Positions 56,801 to 60,161 of a DNA stretch of 64,000 bases are shown here, in pieces (the first letter of the stretch is position 1; each line of letters opens with the position of its first letter). A program made the translations under genes and the position numbers. The notes beneath the pieces are model-generated. The model ran no database searches. It saw nothing but the letters and a program-made list of their open reading frames with translations, and was not told where the DNA came from. Source of the DNA: Cinclus cinclus (lineage: Eukaryota; Chordata; Aves; Passeriformes; Cinclidae); assembly GCF_963662255.1 (NCBI RefSeq), contig NC_085046.1:130741332-130805331 (forward strand). The letters run 5' to 3'.

Positions 56801-57641
56801 CAGCAAGTATTTTATGTGATAACTGCAGAAGCATTAAAGGTGTTCTGCACTTTTGCTAGCCATCAGAAATTCTACACTCGATTGCCTCCTCATATTTATT
56901 ATTAAAAAAAAAAAAAGGTAGATACAGTTGTCATAACTGTATGAGTACATGGATGGGATTTGCCAGTGGGGCTGGCCTGCCATGGGAACAGGAGGAGGTT
57001 CTCCTTTGCAAAGCCTGTACAAACAGTGCCATCGCGTGGCTCCAGCTGCCGCACAGACTCCGTGGCTGCCCCGGCTCTGGCTGCTGCTCCGAGCCTCCCT
57101 CTGCTCCAGCCTCCCGCAGGACAGGGCCTCACAGATCCTTCTGTAAATATTTATTTACCTTTCCATCACCCCGCTCTCCATTTAGATTAGCCTTACACAA
57201 GTCAAAGAACTGGAGAAGGATGATCAGATGAGTTTCTGTTCCCACCAACCGAGCAAACCTGGAGCAGGCTAATGTAAAAGGCGTGACACGGACCATAGCA
57301 GCAGCGTGGTGATGCTTAACAAATAGTAAAGCATGCTACACATGGGTGACTGTTCACTTGACTTGCTGTTCTGCTCGTACGCTCAGTATTGCAGTGAGCC
57401 ATACAACTTCTCCGTGGTTTAAATTAAAGCATTTTGATCCAGACCCCAATGTGTATCTCCATGCATTTAGGTACACTGACGTCAATTACCAATCTGGCAA
57501 CAAGTCTTGCTCGGAATATGGATAGGCTGTCACTGGATGAGGAGCATTACAACAGACAAGAAGAATGGAGAAGGCAGCTTCCAGAGAGCCTGGGAGAAGG
57601 ACTGAGACAGGGGCTCTCTCGTTTAGGCATTAGCCTTCTAG
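11616..57641 (+). CDS. VPS13B: VPS13B (COH1), partial: 19 internal coding exons
   Basis: Seen: 19 open exons with AG acceptors and GT donors join in phase into 4162 nt (1387 codons plus one base), and their translated order matches vertebrate VPS13B as I know it. Family knowledge: VPS13B is a ~4000-residue bridge-like lipid-transfer protein of the Golgi and endosomal system; loss of function causes human Cohen syndrome. The encoded stretch covers the region before and through the VAB (adaptor-binding) repeats, then the C-terminal ATG2_C-like region. The N-terminal chorein domain and lipid-channel repeats must lie upstream, and the final PH-like end downstream. No frameshift or in-frame stop was met in any exon, so the gene looks functional. 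Coordinates cover first to last exon; introns are listed separately. Confidence 0.95.
11813..19577. other. Intron 1 (7.8 kb) with CR1 copy
   Basis: GTAATT...TTCTGCAG. It contains a sense-strand CR1 fragment (13452-13973) and a T run near 14951-14966. The rest is AT-rich unique-looking sequence. I see no additional exon, RNA gene or second gene. Confidence 0.85.
13452..13973 (+). mobile_element. CR1 LINE 3' fragment, sense
   Basis: Recognisable CR1 3' region: a 'CACACCTGGAGTACTGTGTCC' block near 13460, 'GAGTGGTTCCAGAGAAGAGCC', 'GAAATTCTTCACTGTGAGG', then 'CTCCTTCCAACCCAACTC' and a degenerate ATTCTATG-type terminus at about 13965. It lies in the same orientation as VPS13B. The reading frames are broken, so this is an inert remnant of the reverse-transcriptase ORF end plus 3' UTR. 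The 5' boundary is approximate. Confidence 0.88.
19578..19759 (+). CDS. VPS13B: VPS13B coding exon 2 of 19 in window
   Basis: 182 nt, window residues 66-127. Acceptor TTCTGCAG, donor GTATGT. It encodes a Ser/Glu-rich start (SSESESGSQSACDQLV), then VDSCFTPWFVPSLSV and LCHHLDQLGT, all recognisable from VPS13B. It enters with two bases carried over and leaves with one (G), which joins CA of the next exon to make Ala. Cys and His are frequent here, as in the mammalian protein, but I see no zinc-finger spacing. Confidence 0.92.
19760..21549. other. Intron 2 (1.8 kb)
   Basis: GTATGT...CTTTTCAG. It holds an 11-bp perfect inverted repeat at 19898-19939. A 144-codon frame opens on the - strand (20592-21026) but has no homology I recognise. 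Nothing else is supported. Confidence 0.8.
19898..19939. repeat. 11-bp inverted repeat (small hairpin)
   Basis: CAGGCTCAGGG at 19898-19908 and its exact reverse complement CCCTGAGCCTG at 19929-19939 are separated by 20 nt. The stem is GC-rich within an AT-rich intron. No known RNA family is recognised, and a stem this short may be chance. Confidence 0.45.
21550..21899 (+). CDS. VPS13B: VPS13B coding exon 3 of 19 in window
   Basis: 350 nt, window residues 127-243. Acceptor CTTTTCAG, donor GTATGC. Encodes APPKFLQPFLSDKNMPSELE, then EPHVYLRQWND, QADCKLLECRNVTMQSVVKP and SLNTAIQAWQQ. The blocks NMPSELEY, CRNVTMQSVVKPF and HSLNTAIQAWQQ are diagnostic of VPS13B. The exon ends in phase 0 on CAG. 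The open frame runs 45 nt past the donor, but those codons do not resemble the family. Confidence 0.95.
24459..24537. repeat. Perfect 38-bp tandem duplication
   Basis: The unit beginning AAAATGTTCTTTTCTCTTAG at 24459 is repeated without a mismatch at 24497, followed by three bases of a third copy. Each unit ends in a G-rich stretch (AAGGGGGGT). Perfect identity points to a recent event or a variable-number locus. Confidence 0.92.
24579..24609. repeat. (GT)n microsatellite
   Basis: A run of about 15 GT/TG dinucleotides interrupted once by GC (GTGCGTG) near 24596. It sits 42 bp after the 38-bp tandem duplication and is a likely length-polymorphic site. Confidence 0.95.
26385..26660 (+). mobile_element. 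CR1 LINE 3' fragment, sense
   Basis: Typical CR1 3' order: ACACAAACTGAAACAGAGGA, 'GTGAGGGTGACCAGTCACTGG', 'AGGTTGTGGAGTCTCCTTC', 'TGCTTTAGCAGGAGCATTGG', then CCAGTGGTCCCTTCTAGACC. The terminal ATTCTATG-type repeats are decayed. It is truncated at 5' and non-coding. The end points are approximate. Confidence 0.87.
26711..26752. repeat. Imperfect ~21-bp tandem repeat
   Basis: GGACATACCTCTTCACTTCT at 26711 is followed at 26731 by GGACATACCAGACTTCACTT plus CT. The copies differ by a 2-bp length change and a substitution. It lies just past the CR1 fragment. Confidence 0.65.
28138..28299 (+). CDS. VPS13B: VPS13B coding exon 4 of 19 in window
   Basis: 162 nt, exactly 54 codons, window residues 244-297, phase 0 at both ends. 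Acceptor TCCTTTCAG, donor GTATGT. Encodes NRCPEAEEFVFSHFVICNDT, then LRFGQVDTDENILL and HQYSWRSHKSPQ. The segment with Asn at 28189-28191 (VICNDTQETLRFGQ) has the hydrophobic-Asn-strand pattern of a VAB-domain repeat. VAB repeats bind adaptors carrying Pro-x-Pro motifs in yeast Vps13; for VPS13B this role is inferred from the family. Confidence 0.95.
28872..29157 (-). mobile_element. CR1 LINE 3' fragment, antisense
   Basis: On the + strand it opens with ACAGAATCATTTTAAGTTGG, AAAGACCTTTAAAATCATTG and AGTCCAACCCAGTGCTGCC, the inverted CR1 3' terminus. It then runs through CTGGGCAGCCTGTTCCAATG and TTTTCCTAATATCCAATCTA to ACTTGGGAGAGGAGACCAGC. Orientation is opposite to VPS13B. 5'-truncated. Confidence 0.9.
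35457..35597 (+). mobile_element. tRNA-Ile-derived SINE with CR1 tail (TguSINE1-like)
   Basis: 35459-35516 aligns to tRNA-Ile: the block from TTGGTCAGGGCG through GGTGCAAATAATACCAAGG covers the D-arm to anticodon-arm region, with AAT-type anticodon surroundings. Then GGTTCTGGGTTCATCCCTGT matches the T-arm/B box with one deleted G, and GGGCCA matches the acceptor end. Directly after it, AGCTGGACTTGATGATCCCT and AGTCCCTTCCAATTTAG plus ATTCTGTG-like repeats form a CR1 3' tail. The 5' tRNA part, including most of box A, is missing. From memory this is the architecture of songbird TguSINE1, mobilised by CR1. Exact ends and target-site duplication are unclear. Confidence 0.82.
36901..37052. repeat. 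Possible ancient palindromic MITE-like repeat
   Basis: It starts GGGCCTGATCCTG and ends with AACTTAAGTGATGCTTAGG then TGCTGGCCC. These ends resemble the arms of palindromic repeats common in sauropsid genomes, whose right arm reads roughly CTTAAGTG...GCTGGATC..GGCCC. Similarity is weak and the interior is not recognisable. Confidence 0.35.
37157..37235. repeat. Possible decayed palindromic repeat with 'CATTGAC' centre
   Basis: CCAGATCTTCAGCTGGTGTA, AATTTACGTAACTTCATTGAC, then a degraded mirror arm (ACATGGAACAGTACCAATTT TC). The left arm and the TTCATTGACC..ATGG centre match a widespread ancient sauropsid inverted repeat as I remember it. The right arm is strongly diverged. Confidence 0.45.
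37990..38145 (+). CDS. VPS13B: VPS13B coding exon 5 of 19 in window
   Basis: 156 nt, 52 codons, window residues 298-349, phase 0 at both ends. Acceptor TTTCTTTCCAG, donor GTAAGG. Encodes LLHICIEGWGNWRWSEPFSV, TFIRTIQYKGRTASLIIKV and ends GVQKQ. The W-x-W-S-x-P-F-S motif (near 38020-38043) is the classic signature found in VPS13 VAB/SHR-BD repeats. This exon opens the dense exon block that runs to 45053. Confidence 0.95.
38146..39444. other. Intron 5 (1.3 kb)
   Basis: GTAAGG...TATTTTAG. AT-rich with one moderately GC-rich patch near 38610-38720. No repeat family, exon or RNA gene recognised. Confidence 0.8.
39445..39708 (+). CDS. VPS13B: VPS13B coding exon 6 of 19 in window
   Basis: 264 nt, 88 codons, window residues 350-437, phase 0 at both ends. 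Acceptor TATGTATTTTAG, donor GTATGA. Encodes ILICGRQTVCSYLSESIELK, then HYISQDGQAVVKEH, AAKQKLPSYILENNELTELS and GDEDWSQDVC. The block KLPSYILENNELTEL is nearly identical to the mammalian protein as I know it. The hydrophilic, acidic second half probably forms a loop between VAB strands. Confidence 0.94.
39854..39937 (+). CDS. VPS13B: VPS13B coding exon 7 of 19 in window (84 nt)
   Basis: 84 nt, 28 codons, window residues 438-465, phase 0 at both ends. Acceptor TCTACAAACAG, donor GTAAGT (consensus). Encodes VPSSKSSITYVWCTILTLEP then NSPVQQRI. It is the smallest exon here, flanked by introns of only 145 and 169 bp, so exon definition may depend on the strong donor. Skipping it would keep the frame and delete 28 residues. 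Confidence 0.92.
40107..40282 (+). CDS. VPS13B: VPS13B coding exon 8 of 19 in window
   Basis: 176 nt, window residues 466-524, ending with two bases of a split Arg codon. The acceptor has a long T-rich tract ending TTTGTAG; the donor is GTAAAA. Encodes IVFSPLFIVRSHLPDPIIIH, IEKRSLGLNEMQVIPGKG and EPDLTHHLTFQAR. PLFIVRSHLPDPIIIHIEKR has VAB-repeat shape, but Arg-Ser-His stands where other repeats here have the conserved Asn. Confidence 0.93.
40283..40760. other. Intron 8 (478 bp)
   Basis: GTAAAA...TTCAATGGCAG. The acceptor tract is weak (few pyrimidines right before GGCAG). The placement is fixed by phase and by the REEDDPSE protein match. No other content seen. Confidence 0.8.
40761..40931 (+). 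CDS. VPS13B: VPS13B coding exon 9 of 19 in window
   Basis: 171 nt, window residues 524-581, with two-base carry-over at both ends. Donor GTAATT. Encodes REEDDPSECAVPISTTLIKQ, IATKSHPDGNVSQVLSEFYG and WPYNRKDSD. CAVPISTxLIKQIATK and WPYNxKDSD are conserved VPS13B blocks. The Gly-Thr-Ala-Gly-Pro-Pro-Gln stretch in between is the variable part. Confidence 0.93.
40932..41590. other. Intron 9 (659 bp)
   Basis: GTAATT...TTTTTGACAG. AT-rich. A frame of 112 codons reads across the end of exon 9 into this intron in another frame and has no homology. Nothing else recognised. Confidence 0.8.
41591..41792 (+). CDS. VPS13B: VPS13B coding exon 10 of 19 in window (VAB repeat)
   Basis: 202 nt, window residues 581-648, ends in phase 0. 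Acceptor TTGACAG, donor GTAACT. Encodes SNGQLSQWDSPMRVKLSVWK, LLIELLPWSLLINQSKWDLW and LFEGEKILLQVPSGKVIIPP. The hydrophobic-Pro-hydrophobic-Asn pattern (Asn codon 41700-41702 in LLINQSKW) is the best VAB repeat in the window. Such repeat Asn residues are functionally important in VPS13 proteins. Confidence 0.95.
41793..42787. other. Intron 10 (995 bp)
   Basis: GTAACT...TTCACTTGCAG. No repeats, exons or RNA genes recognised. Confidence 0.8.
42788..42976 (+). CDS. VPS13B: VPS13B coding exon 11 of 19 in window
   Basis: 189 nt, 63 codons, window residues 649-711, phase 0 at both ends. Acceptor CACTTGCAG; the donor GTTAGG departs from GTRAG, making it one of the weaker donors in the gene. Encodes EAFQVGIYWANTNTVHKSVA, IKLVHNVTSPKWKDADNGEV and VTLDEEGFVEAEIKLGAFPG. 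It is highly conserved with mammals, especially GIYWANTNTVHKSVAIKLVHN. Confidence 0.94.
42977..43406. other. Intron 11 (430 bp)
   Basis: GTTAGG...TTATCTTACAG. AT-rich. No recognisable element. Confidence 0.8.
43407..43553 (+). CDS. VPS13B: VPS13B coding exon 12 of 19 in window
   Basis: 147 nt, 49 codons, window residues 712-760, phase 0 at both ends. Acceptor TTATCTTACAG, donor GTAAAG. Encodes LCEFCISSMVRQGIQILQIE, DKTTIINDTSFQIYYRPQLF and ends HSGEE. TTIINDTSFQIYYRPQ carries a VAB-repeat Asn (codon 43485-43487). Confidence 0.94.
43554..44781. other. Intron 12 (1.2 kb) with CR1 copy
   Basis: GTAAAG...TGTGTTCGCAG. Contains an antisense CR1 fragment (44464-44625) ending about 155 bp before the exon. 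The rest is AT-rich with no other content recognised. Confidence 0.82.
44464..44625 (-). mobile_element. CR1 LINE 3' fragment, antisense
   Basis: + strand order: ATCACAGAATCAGAGGCTGT, CTCTTAAAGATCATCGAGTT, then ATCTTCCACTAGACCCAGCT and GCTCAGCACCCCCAG. This is the inverted CR1 3' end with its characteristic 'CTTCCACTAGACC' block. Heavily 5'-truncated. It lies close upstream of a VPS13B acceptor. Confidence 0.82.
44782..45053 (+). CDS. VPS13B: VPS13B coding exon 13 of 19 in window (GC-rich, divergent)
   Basis: 272 nt, window residues 761-851; the last codon is split after two bases. Acceptor GTTCGCAG, donor GTACTG. Encodes DFHSPDSAVFSVGPAGAGSG, VPCWDLLSEPG, ELWSLPAVVSAELARQSVAV and ends ESGFCTR. 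The PCWDL, WSLPAxV and RQSVAVP anchors match VPS13B, while the Gly/Ala-rich part between is poorly conserved. Base composition is very unlike the neighbouring exons: about 23 CpG by hand count and strong G/C at third positions. Confidence 0.92.
45054..46585. other. Intron 13 (1.5 kb)
   Basis: GTACTG...CTGTTTTAG. It returns sharply to AT-rich sequence after the GC-rich exon. A 100-codon frame at 45631-45933 lacks homology. No repeat recognised. Confidence 0.8.
46586..46713 (+). CDS. VPS13B: VPS13B coding exon 14 of 19 in window (VAB repeat)
   Basis: 128 nt, window residues 851-894. It completes a split Arg and leaves one base. Acceptor CTTCTGTTTTAG, donor GTGGGT (less common GTGGG type). Encodes AIALTYQEHLGVTYLTLTED and PSPRIIIHNRCSIPLLVKEN. 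RIIIHNRCSIPLLVKEN is a clear VAB repeat with Asn at 46671-46673. Confidence 0.94.
46714..47307. other. Intron 14 (594 bp)
   Basis: GTGGGT...AAAATTTCAG. AT-rich with a long AT stretch before the acceptor. No element recognised. Confidence 0.8.
47308..47507 (+). CDS. VPS13B: VPS13B coding exon 15 of 19 in window
   Basis: 200 nt, window residues 894-960, ends in phase 0. Acceptor AAATTTCAG, donor GTAAAT. Encodes DTPKFEVYCRKIPAECSVHH, ELYHQISSYPDCKTRDLLPS and ends WSDFVDINNQGTQ. KFEVYCxKIPxECS and HHELYHQISSYPDCKT are nearly invariant against mammalian VPS13B. Confidence 0.95.
47508..50010. other. Intron 15 (2.5 kb)
   Basis: GTAAAT...CTCTCCTCTAG. AT-rich. Short open frames (for example 49660-49893) look like chance. 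No repeat family recognised. Confidence 0.8.
50011..50129 (+). CDS. VPS13B: VPS13B coding exon 16 of 19 in window
   Basis: 119 nt, window residues 961-1000, ending with two bases of a split Arg. Acceptor TACCCTCTCCTCTAG, donor GTACAT. Encodes IVFLTGFGCVYVDITHHCGT and IVINLAPEGRAGSVGINLN. The V-F-L-T-G-F-G and Y-V-D blocks match the family. It closes the VAB-rich part and leads to the large exon. Confidence 0.92.
50130..51269. other. Intron 16 (1.1 kb)
   Basis: GTACAT...CCTCCTGTCTAG. No repeats or additional exons recognised. Confidence 0.8.
51270..52084 (+). CDS. VPS13B: VPS13B coding exon 17 of 19 in window (815 nt)
   Basis: 815 nt, the largest exon here, window residues 1000-1272. Acceptor CCTCCTGTCTAG, donor GTCAGT. 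It begins SQEQTLSLKMFISQLSLAAF, includes ELKPARLYVEDTFVYYIKTL, then KPVKLRKLKIQPVNLLVSIH, DHTPLSFSVFERGPIFTTAR and HALAMHYAAGALFRA. The segment from ELKPARLYVED to the exon end is almost identical to mammals and enters the conserved C-terminal region of VPS13 proteins. The middle (about 51400-51650) is more variable. The frame stays open for 185 nt past the donor to a TAG at 52267-52269, but those codons do not look like VPS13B. Confidence 0.96.
52085..56313. other. Intron 17 (4.2 kb)
   Basis: GTCAGT...TCTCCACACAG. Contains an AATAAA at 52260-52265 near its start, an AT-palindromic stretch at 52497-52531 and the first copy of a 99-bp repeat (55332-55430). The part from 53800 to 56050 is somewhat more GC-rich and could hold old LTR fragments that I cannot name. 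Confidence 0.75.
55332..55430 (+). repeat. 99-bp interspersed repeat, copy 1
   Basis: From CATCCTTCAGTCTCCTGG to the TTCCTGTTT at 55430 it aligns base for base, without gaps, to 56568-56666, sharing GTCTCCTGGCCCTG, TGAAATTC and TGGTACCAGGGCTCAAA. The two copies differ at roughly a seventh of positions. Sequence outside the 99 bp does not match. Family not recognised; possibly part of an LTR. Confidence 0.85.
56314..56490 (+). CDS. VPS13B: VPS13B coding exon 18 of 19 in window (C-terminal region)
   Basis: 177 nt, window residues 1272-1331, with one base carried in and one out. Acceptor TCTCCACACAG, donor GTAGAG. Encodes GWVVGSLEILGSPASLVRSI, GNGIADFFRLPYEGLTRGPG and AFVSGVSRGTTSFVKHISK. This is the most conserved part of the VPS13 C-terminal (ATG2_C-like) region: LGSPxxLVxxIGxGxxDFFxxPxxG, followed by glycine-punctuated amphipathic helices thought to contact membrane. 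It is near-identical to mammalian VPS13B. Confidence 0.97.
56491..57470. other. Intron 18 (980 bp)
   Basis: GTAGAG...ATGCATTTAG. Holds the second 99-bp repeat copy starting 78 bp after the exon, an A run at about 56905-56916, and a C/G-rich patch at 57010-57130 of unknown origin. Confidence 0.8.
56568..56666 (+). repeat. 99-bp interspersed repeat, copy 2
   Basis: Gap-free counterpart of 55332-55430. It is preceded immediately by CAGCAATAAAATCTGTT, which looks like a polyadenylation signal as found in LTRs. This hints that the repeat may be the R/U5 part of a degraded endogenous retrovirus LTR. No viral protein is encoded. Confidence 0.85.
57471..57641 (+). CDS. VPS13B: VPS13B coding exon 19 of 19 in window
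   Basis: 171 nt, window residues 1331-1388; it completes Gly and leaves one G. Acceptor ATGCATTTAG, donor GTAATG. Encodes TLTSITNLATSLARNMDRLS, LDEEHYNRQEEWRRQLPESL and GEGLRQGLSRLGISLL. The NLATSLARNMDRLSLDEEHYNRQEEWRR block is essentially invariant in vertebrate VPS13B. The C-terminal region continues in exons beyond the window. Confidence 0.97.
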
Positions 57642-59129
57642 GTAATGTACTATAAAATATCACATTAAGTGATAATACTGTTTTCTGATCTGCTCACTAG
57701 CCTTTTCTAACTGTGAGTTATAATTTCAAATGCTGGAGGGGTTGGTGTCTTCTTGTGTAAAAGCCTCACAGTATGTATATTAGATACTGTTTATCAAGAT
57801 TTAGTGACTTTTGTGTATGATTTTTGCTGATAAAATAATTGCCGATATAGCATTGGTTTGCACTTTCTTTGTGAAATAATATTTTTACTTGTACATGATG
57901 TATATCTGAGTGGGGAAAAAGAATAATTCTGCATTGGGCAGCGTGACTTGTAACTAATTCAACACGAAGACGTCATCGTGCTGATGTTTACTTTCCGATT
58001 AATTATAGGAATGCCTTCTGAACCTGCTTGTTTTTGCAGCACTGTAGATATCAGAAATTCTTGGGTTTGTTTGAAAACCACTTCAACTTAGTGCAGATGT
58101 TAAGTAAGCTTTGATGAGGAATTCTGCTTTTACAAAGAGACCCAGATCGTCCTGATCCAGTGTAATTTTATTCATCAAGCAGCCAAGTGGTTTGCTTAGA
58201 AGTAGCGATTACTCTATCCATTTCAAAATAGCACCTAAAAATTTGAAAACTAACCCACAGTGGAAAAAGTCTCTGCAAGAAGTTTTGCAGTAAGGGGCTG
58301 GATTTTCTAGGTTACTTCGACTTGTCACACAGCAAAGGAATGCTGAACTGTATTGTTTGGCAGAGTTCCTCAGTGTGTATTAAACAGTATGAATCTCTTA
58401 GAGATCAAAGTGACCAAAAGCAGTCCAGTGCAAAAGGTTAGAAGAGCTGAAGCTTGAAAGGATTTGTCCTGTTTCCTAATCTTCAGTAGTGTACACAGCT
58501 CCTAAATTTGCAACCGCAACCCTGAAAGCCCCAAAGAGGAAGTGGTAAAAATGTTACAAGTTTGGGTTAAGTTGCTGGGAATTATTTTAAGCAATAACAT
58601 TAGATGATGTGAAGCACTGTCATTTGATAATGCCTGTAAACCAGCAAGCGAGTGTCTTGGGAGAAATGTGCATAAAGGAGAAATTCCATGTATTAGTAGC
58701 CACTGTCCCAATAGTAAGATGTTACTGGTGTTGCAAATCAAAGGCAGTGTGGAGGAGGTTTTATTTTTCCCTCTTGTTTTATTGGGCTGAGGGCAATCAG
58801 ATTGAGTTGCTGGATGGAAGATTATACTTTTAGAAGCACTGTGTCAGCCTGGTGTGTGTGCTGGTGAAATGGTTTGGTGATCTTGGCTCAGTTATTAACA
58901 AAACACACTGTCTCCATCCCCTTCACTGACACACCAGAGCCCTTCAGAGCTAAAAACATCAGCTGTACAGCCTGAAGTAAAGACCAAAACTTTATAGCTT
59001 TGGGTGTAACAACGTAGAGTTTCTGCTGTTCAGGAAAGCTGGGGACTCCTCACATCCATGCACAAATAGGCCATTCCTGCCCCTCCCTGCGCACAAAGAT
59101 TCCACGGATCGCGGCAGTACACCCGAGTT

Positions 59130-59176
59130 AAAAGCAAAACAAAACAAAAACAAAACAAAACAAAACCCAAAAAAAA
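59130..59176. repeat. (AAAAC)n simple repeat
   Basis: A-rich tract with repeated CAAAA units from 59134 to about 59166, ending in CCCAAAAAAAA. Low-complexity and probably length-variable. It may be a decayed A-rich tail, but no retroelement body is recognised next to it. Confidence 0.9.
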
Positions 59177-59806
59177 TAGCTAGAATTCCAGTGTCCCTGA
59201 TTTCCCAAGAAATCAGACTTCATGTTAGAAACTTACTGCTTCATATTAGTATTTAAACAGTGCTCCTCCACAAGTTAGGGTCTTGTTTTTATTCCCGCTG
59301 TTATGATTTAGAAATTGCTCCCTGCTAAATCCCGCTTTTCTAAGCAGTGGTGTCAGTGAAACGCCCAGATAAATAGTTACAGTTACTGTATAGCTGGATG
59401 TGACAAGTATGGAATTATCACTAAGGGAGAAATCAGAAATATTCCACTTACTCTGTATAAGTTTTTTAATTAATCCTGATTTTTAAAAAGCATATTTCCT
59501 CTGTATAGGCAGCATCCATATAAATTATGTAAAGACCTAAATTATGAATAGACCTATGTTTCAATTTTTACAAACATGTCGGAAAGCTGCTGCTGTCCTG
59601 ACCATTTAGTTTAAAGAATATTGAGGCTTCCCCCCTCCCAAAAAAAAAACAGTCATAGATGAACGGATGGTATGACTGTGCTGATTTTTTTCCCCAGTGC
59701 GTTCAGAAGAAATATGAACATGCTTACTTTAAAAGCACTTAAGGTTCTTCATACATAACAAAGTGAAGCTGCAGTTATTTTCCTTCACAAGGACGAAAAG
59801 TTTAAT

Positions 59807-59852
59807 GAGCACAGAAATGCAGAGAGCACGAGCACAGAAATTCAGAGAGCAC
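59807..59852. repeat. 23-bp tandem duplication
   Basis: GAGCACAGAAATGCAGAGAG plus CAC at 59807-59829 is repeated at 59830-59852 with a single G-to-T difference. Intronic. Confidence 0.9.
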
Positions 59853-60103
59853 GACTATTTAAAGCCATAATTTCTATGACTTTCTAATTGTAAAACTGAA
59901 AAGTGTGAAGGAGATTTCTACGGTGGTCACAGTACTCATGTTCATAAAAGCCACCTGACCTGTGCAGGCAGCTAAGACAAGGTAAATGTAGATTTTGTGC
60001 CTAGGTGAAGTCATGTAAGAGCCCTCAGTTCACCAATACGTTGTGGTATCTACCCAGAAAGTAGAGTTGCCTTTCTGATTTTTCTGAAAATCTGGCTCAC
60101 GGT

Positions 60104-60161
60104 GGCCCTGATTCAGCAGAGCACTTAAGCATGTGCTTAAGAGCTTTGCTGAATCTGGGCC
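60104..60161. repeat. 58-bp near-perfect hairpin, MITE-like
   Basis: The left arm 60104-60130 begins GGCCCTGATTCAGCAGAGC and ends CTTAAGC. The right arm 60135-60161 is its reverse complement at 24 of 27 positions. The loop is ATGT. The AGCACTTAAGCATGTGCTTAA core resembles a palindromic repeat widespread in turtles, crocodilians and birds, so this is probably an internally deleted ancient MITE-like copy. Family name not certain. Confidence 0.8.

Noticed and set aside
56941..57231. Overlapping GC-rich open frames in intron 18
   Set aside because: Open in several frames because of composition; no protein similarity recognised. Kept only as a composition observation.
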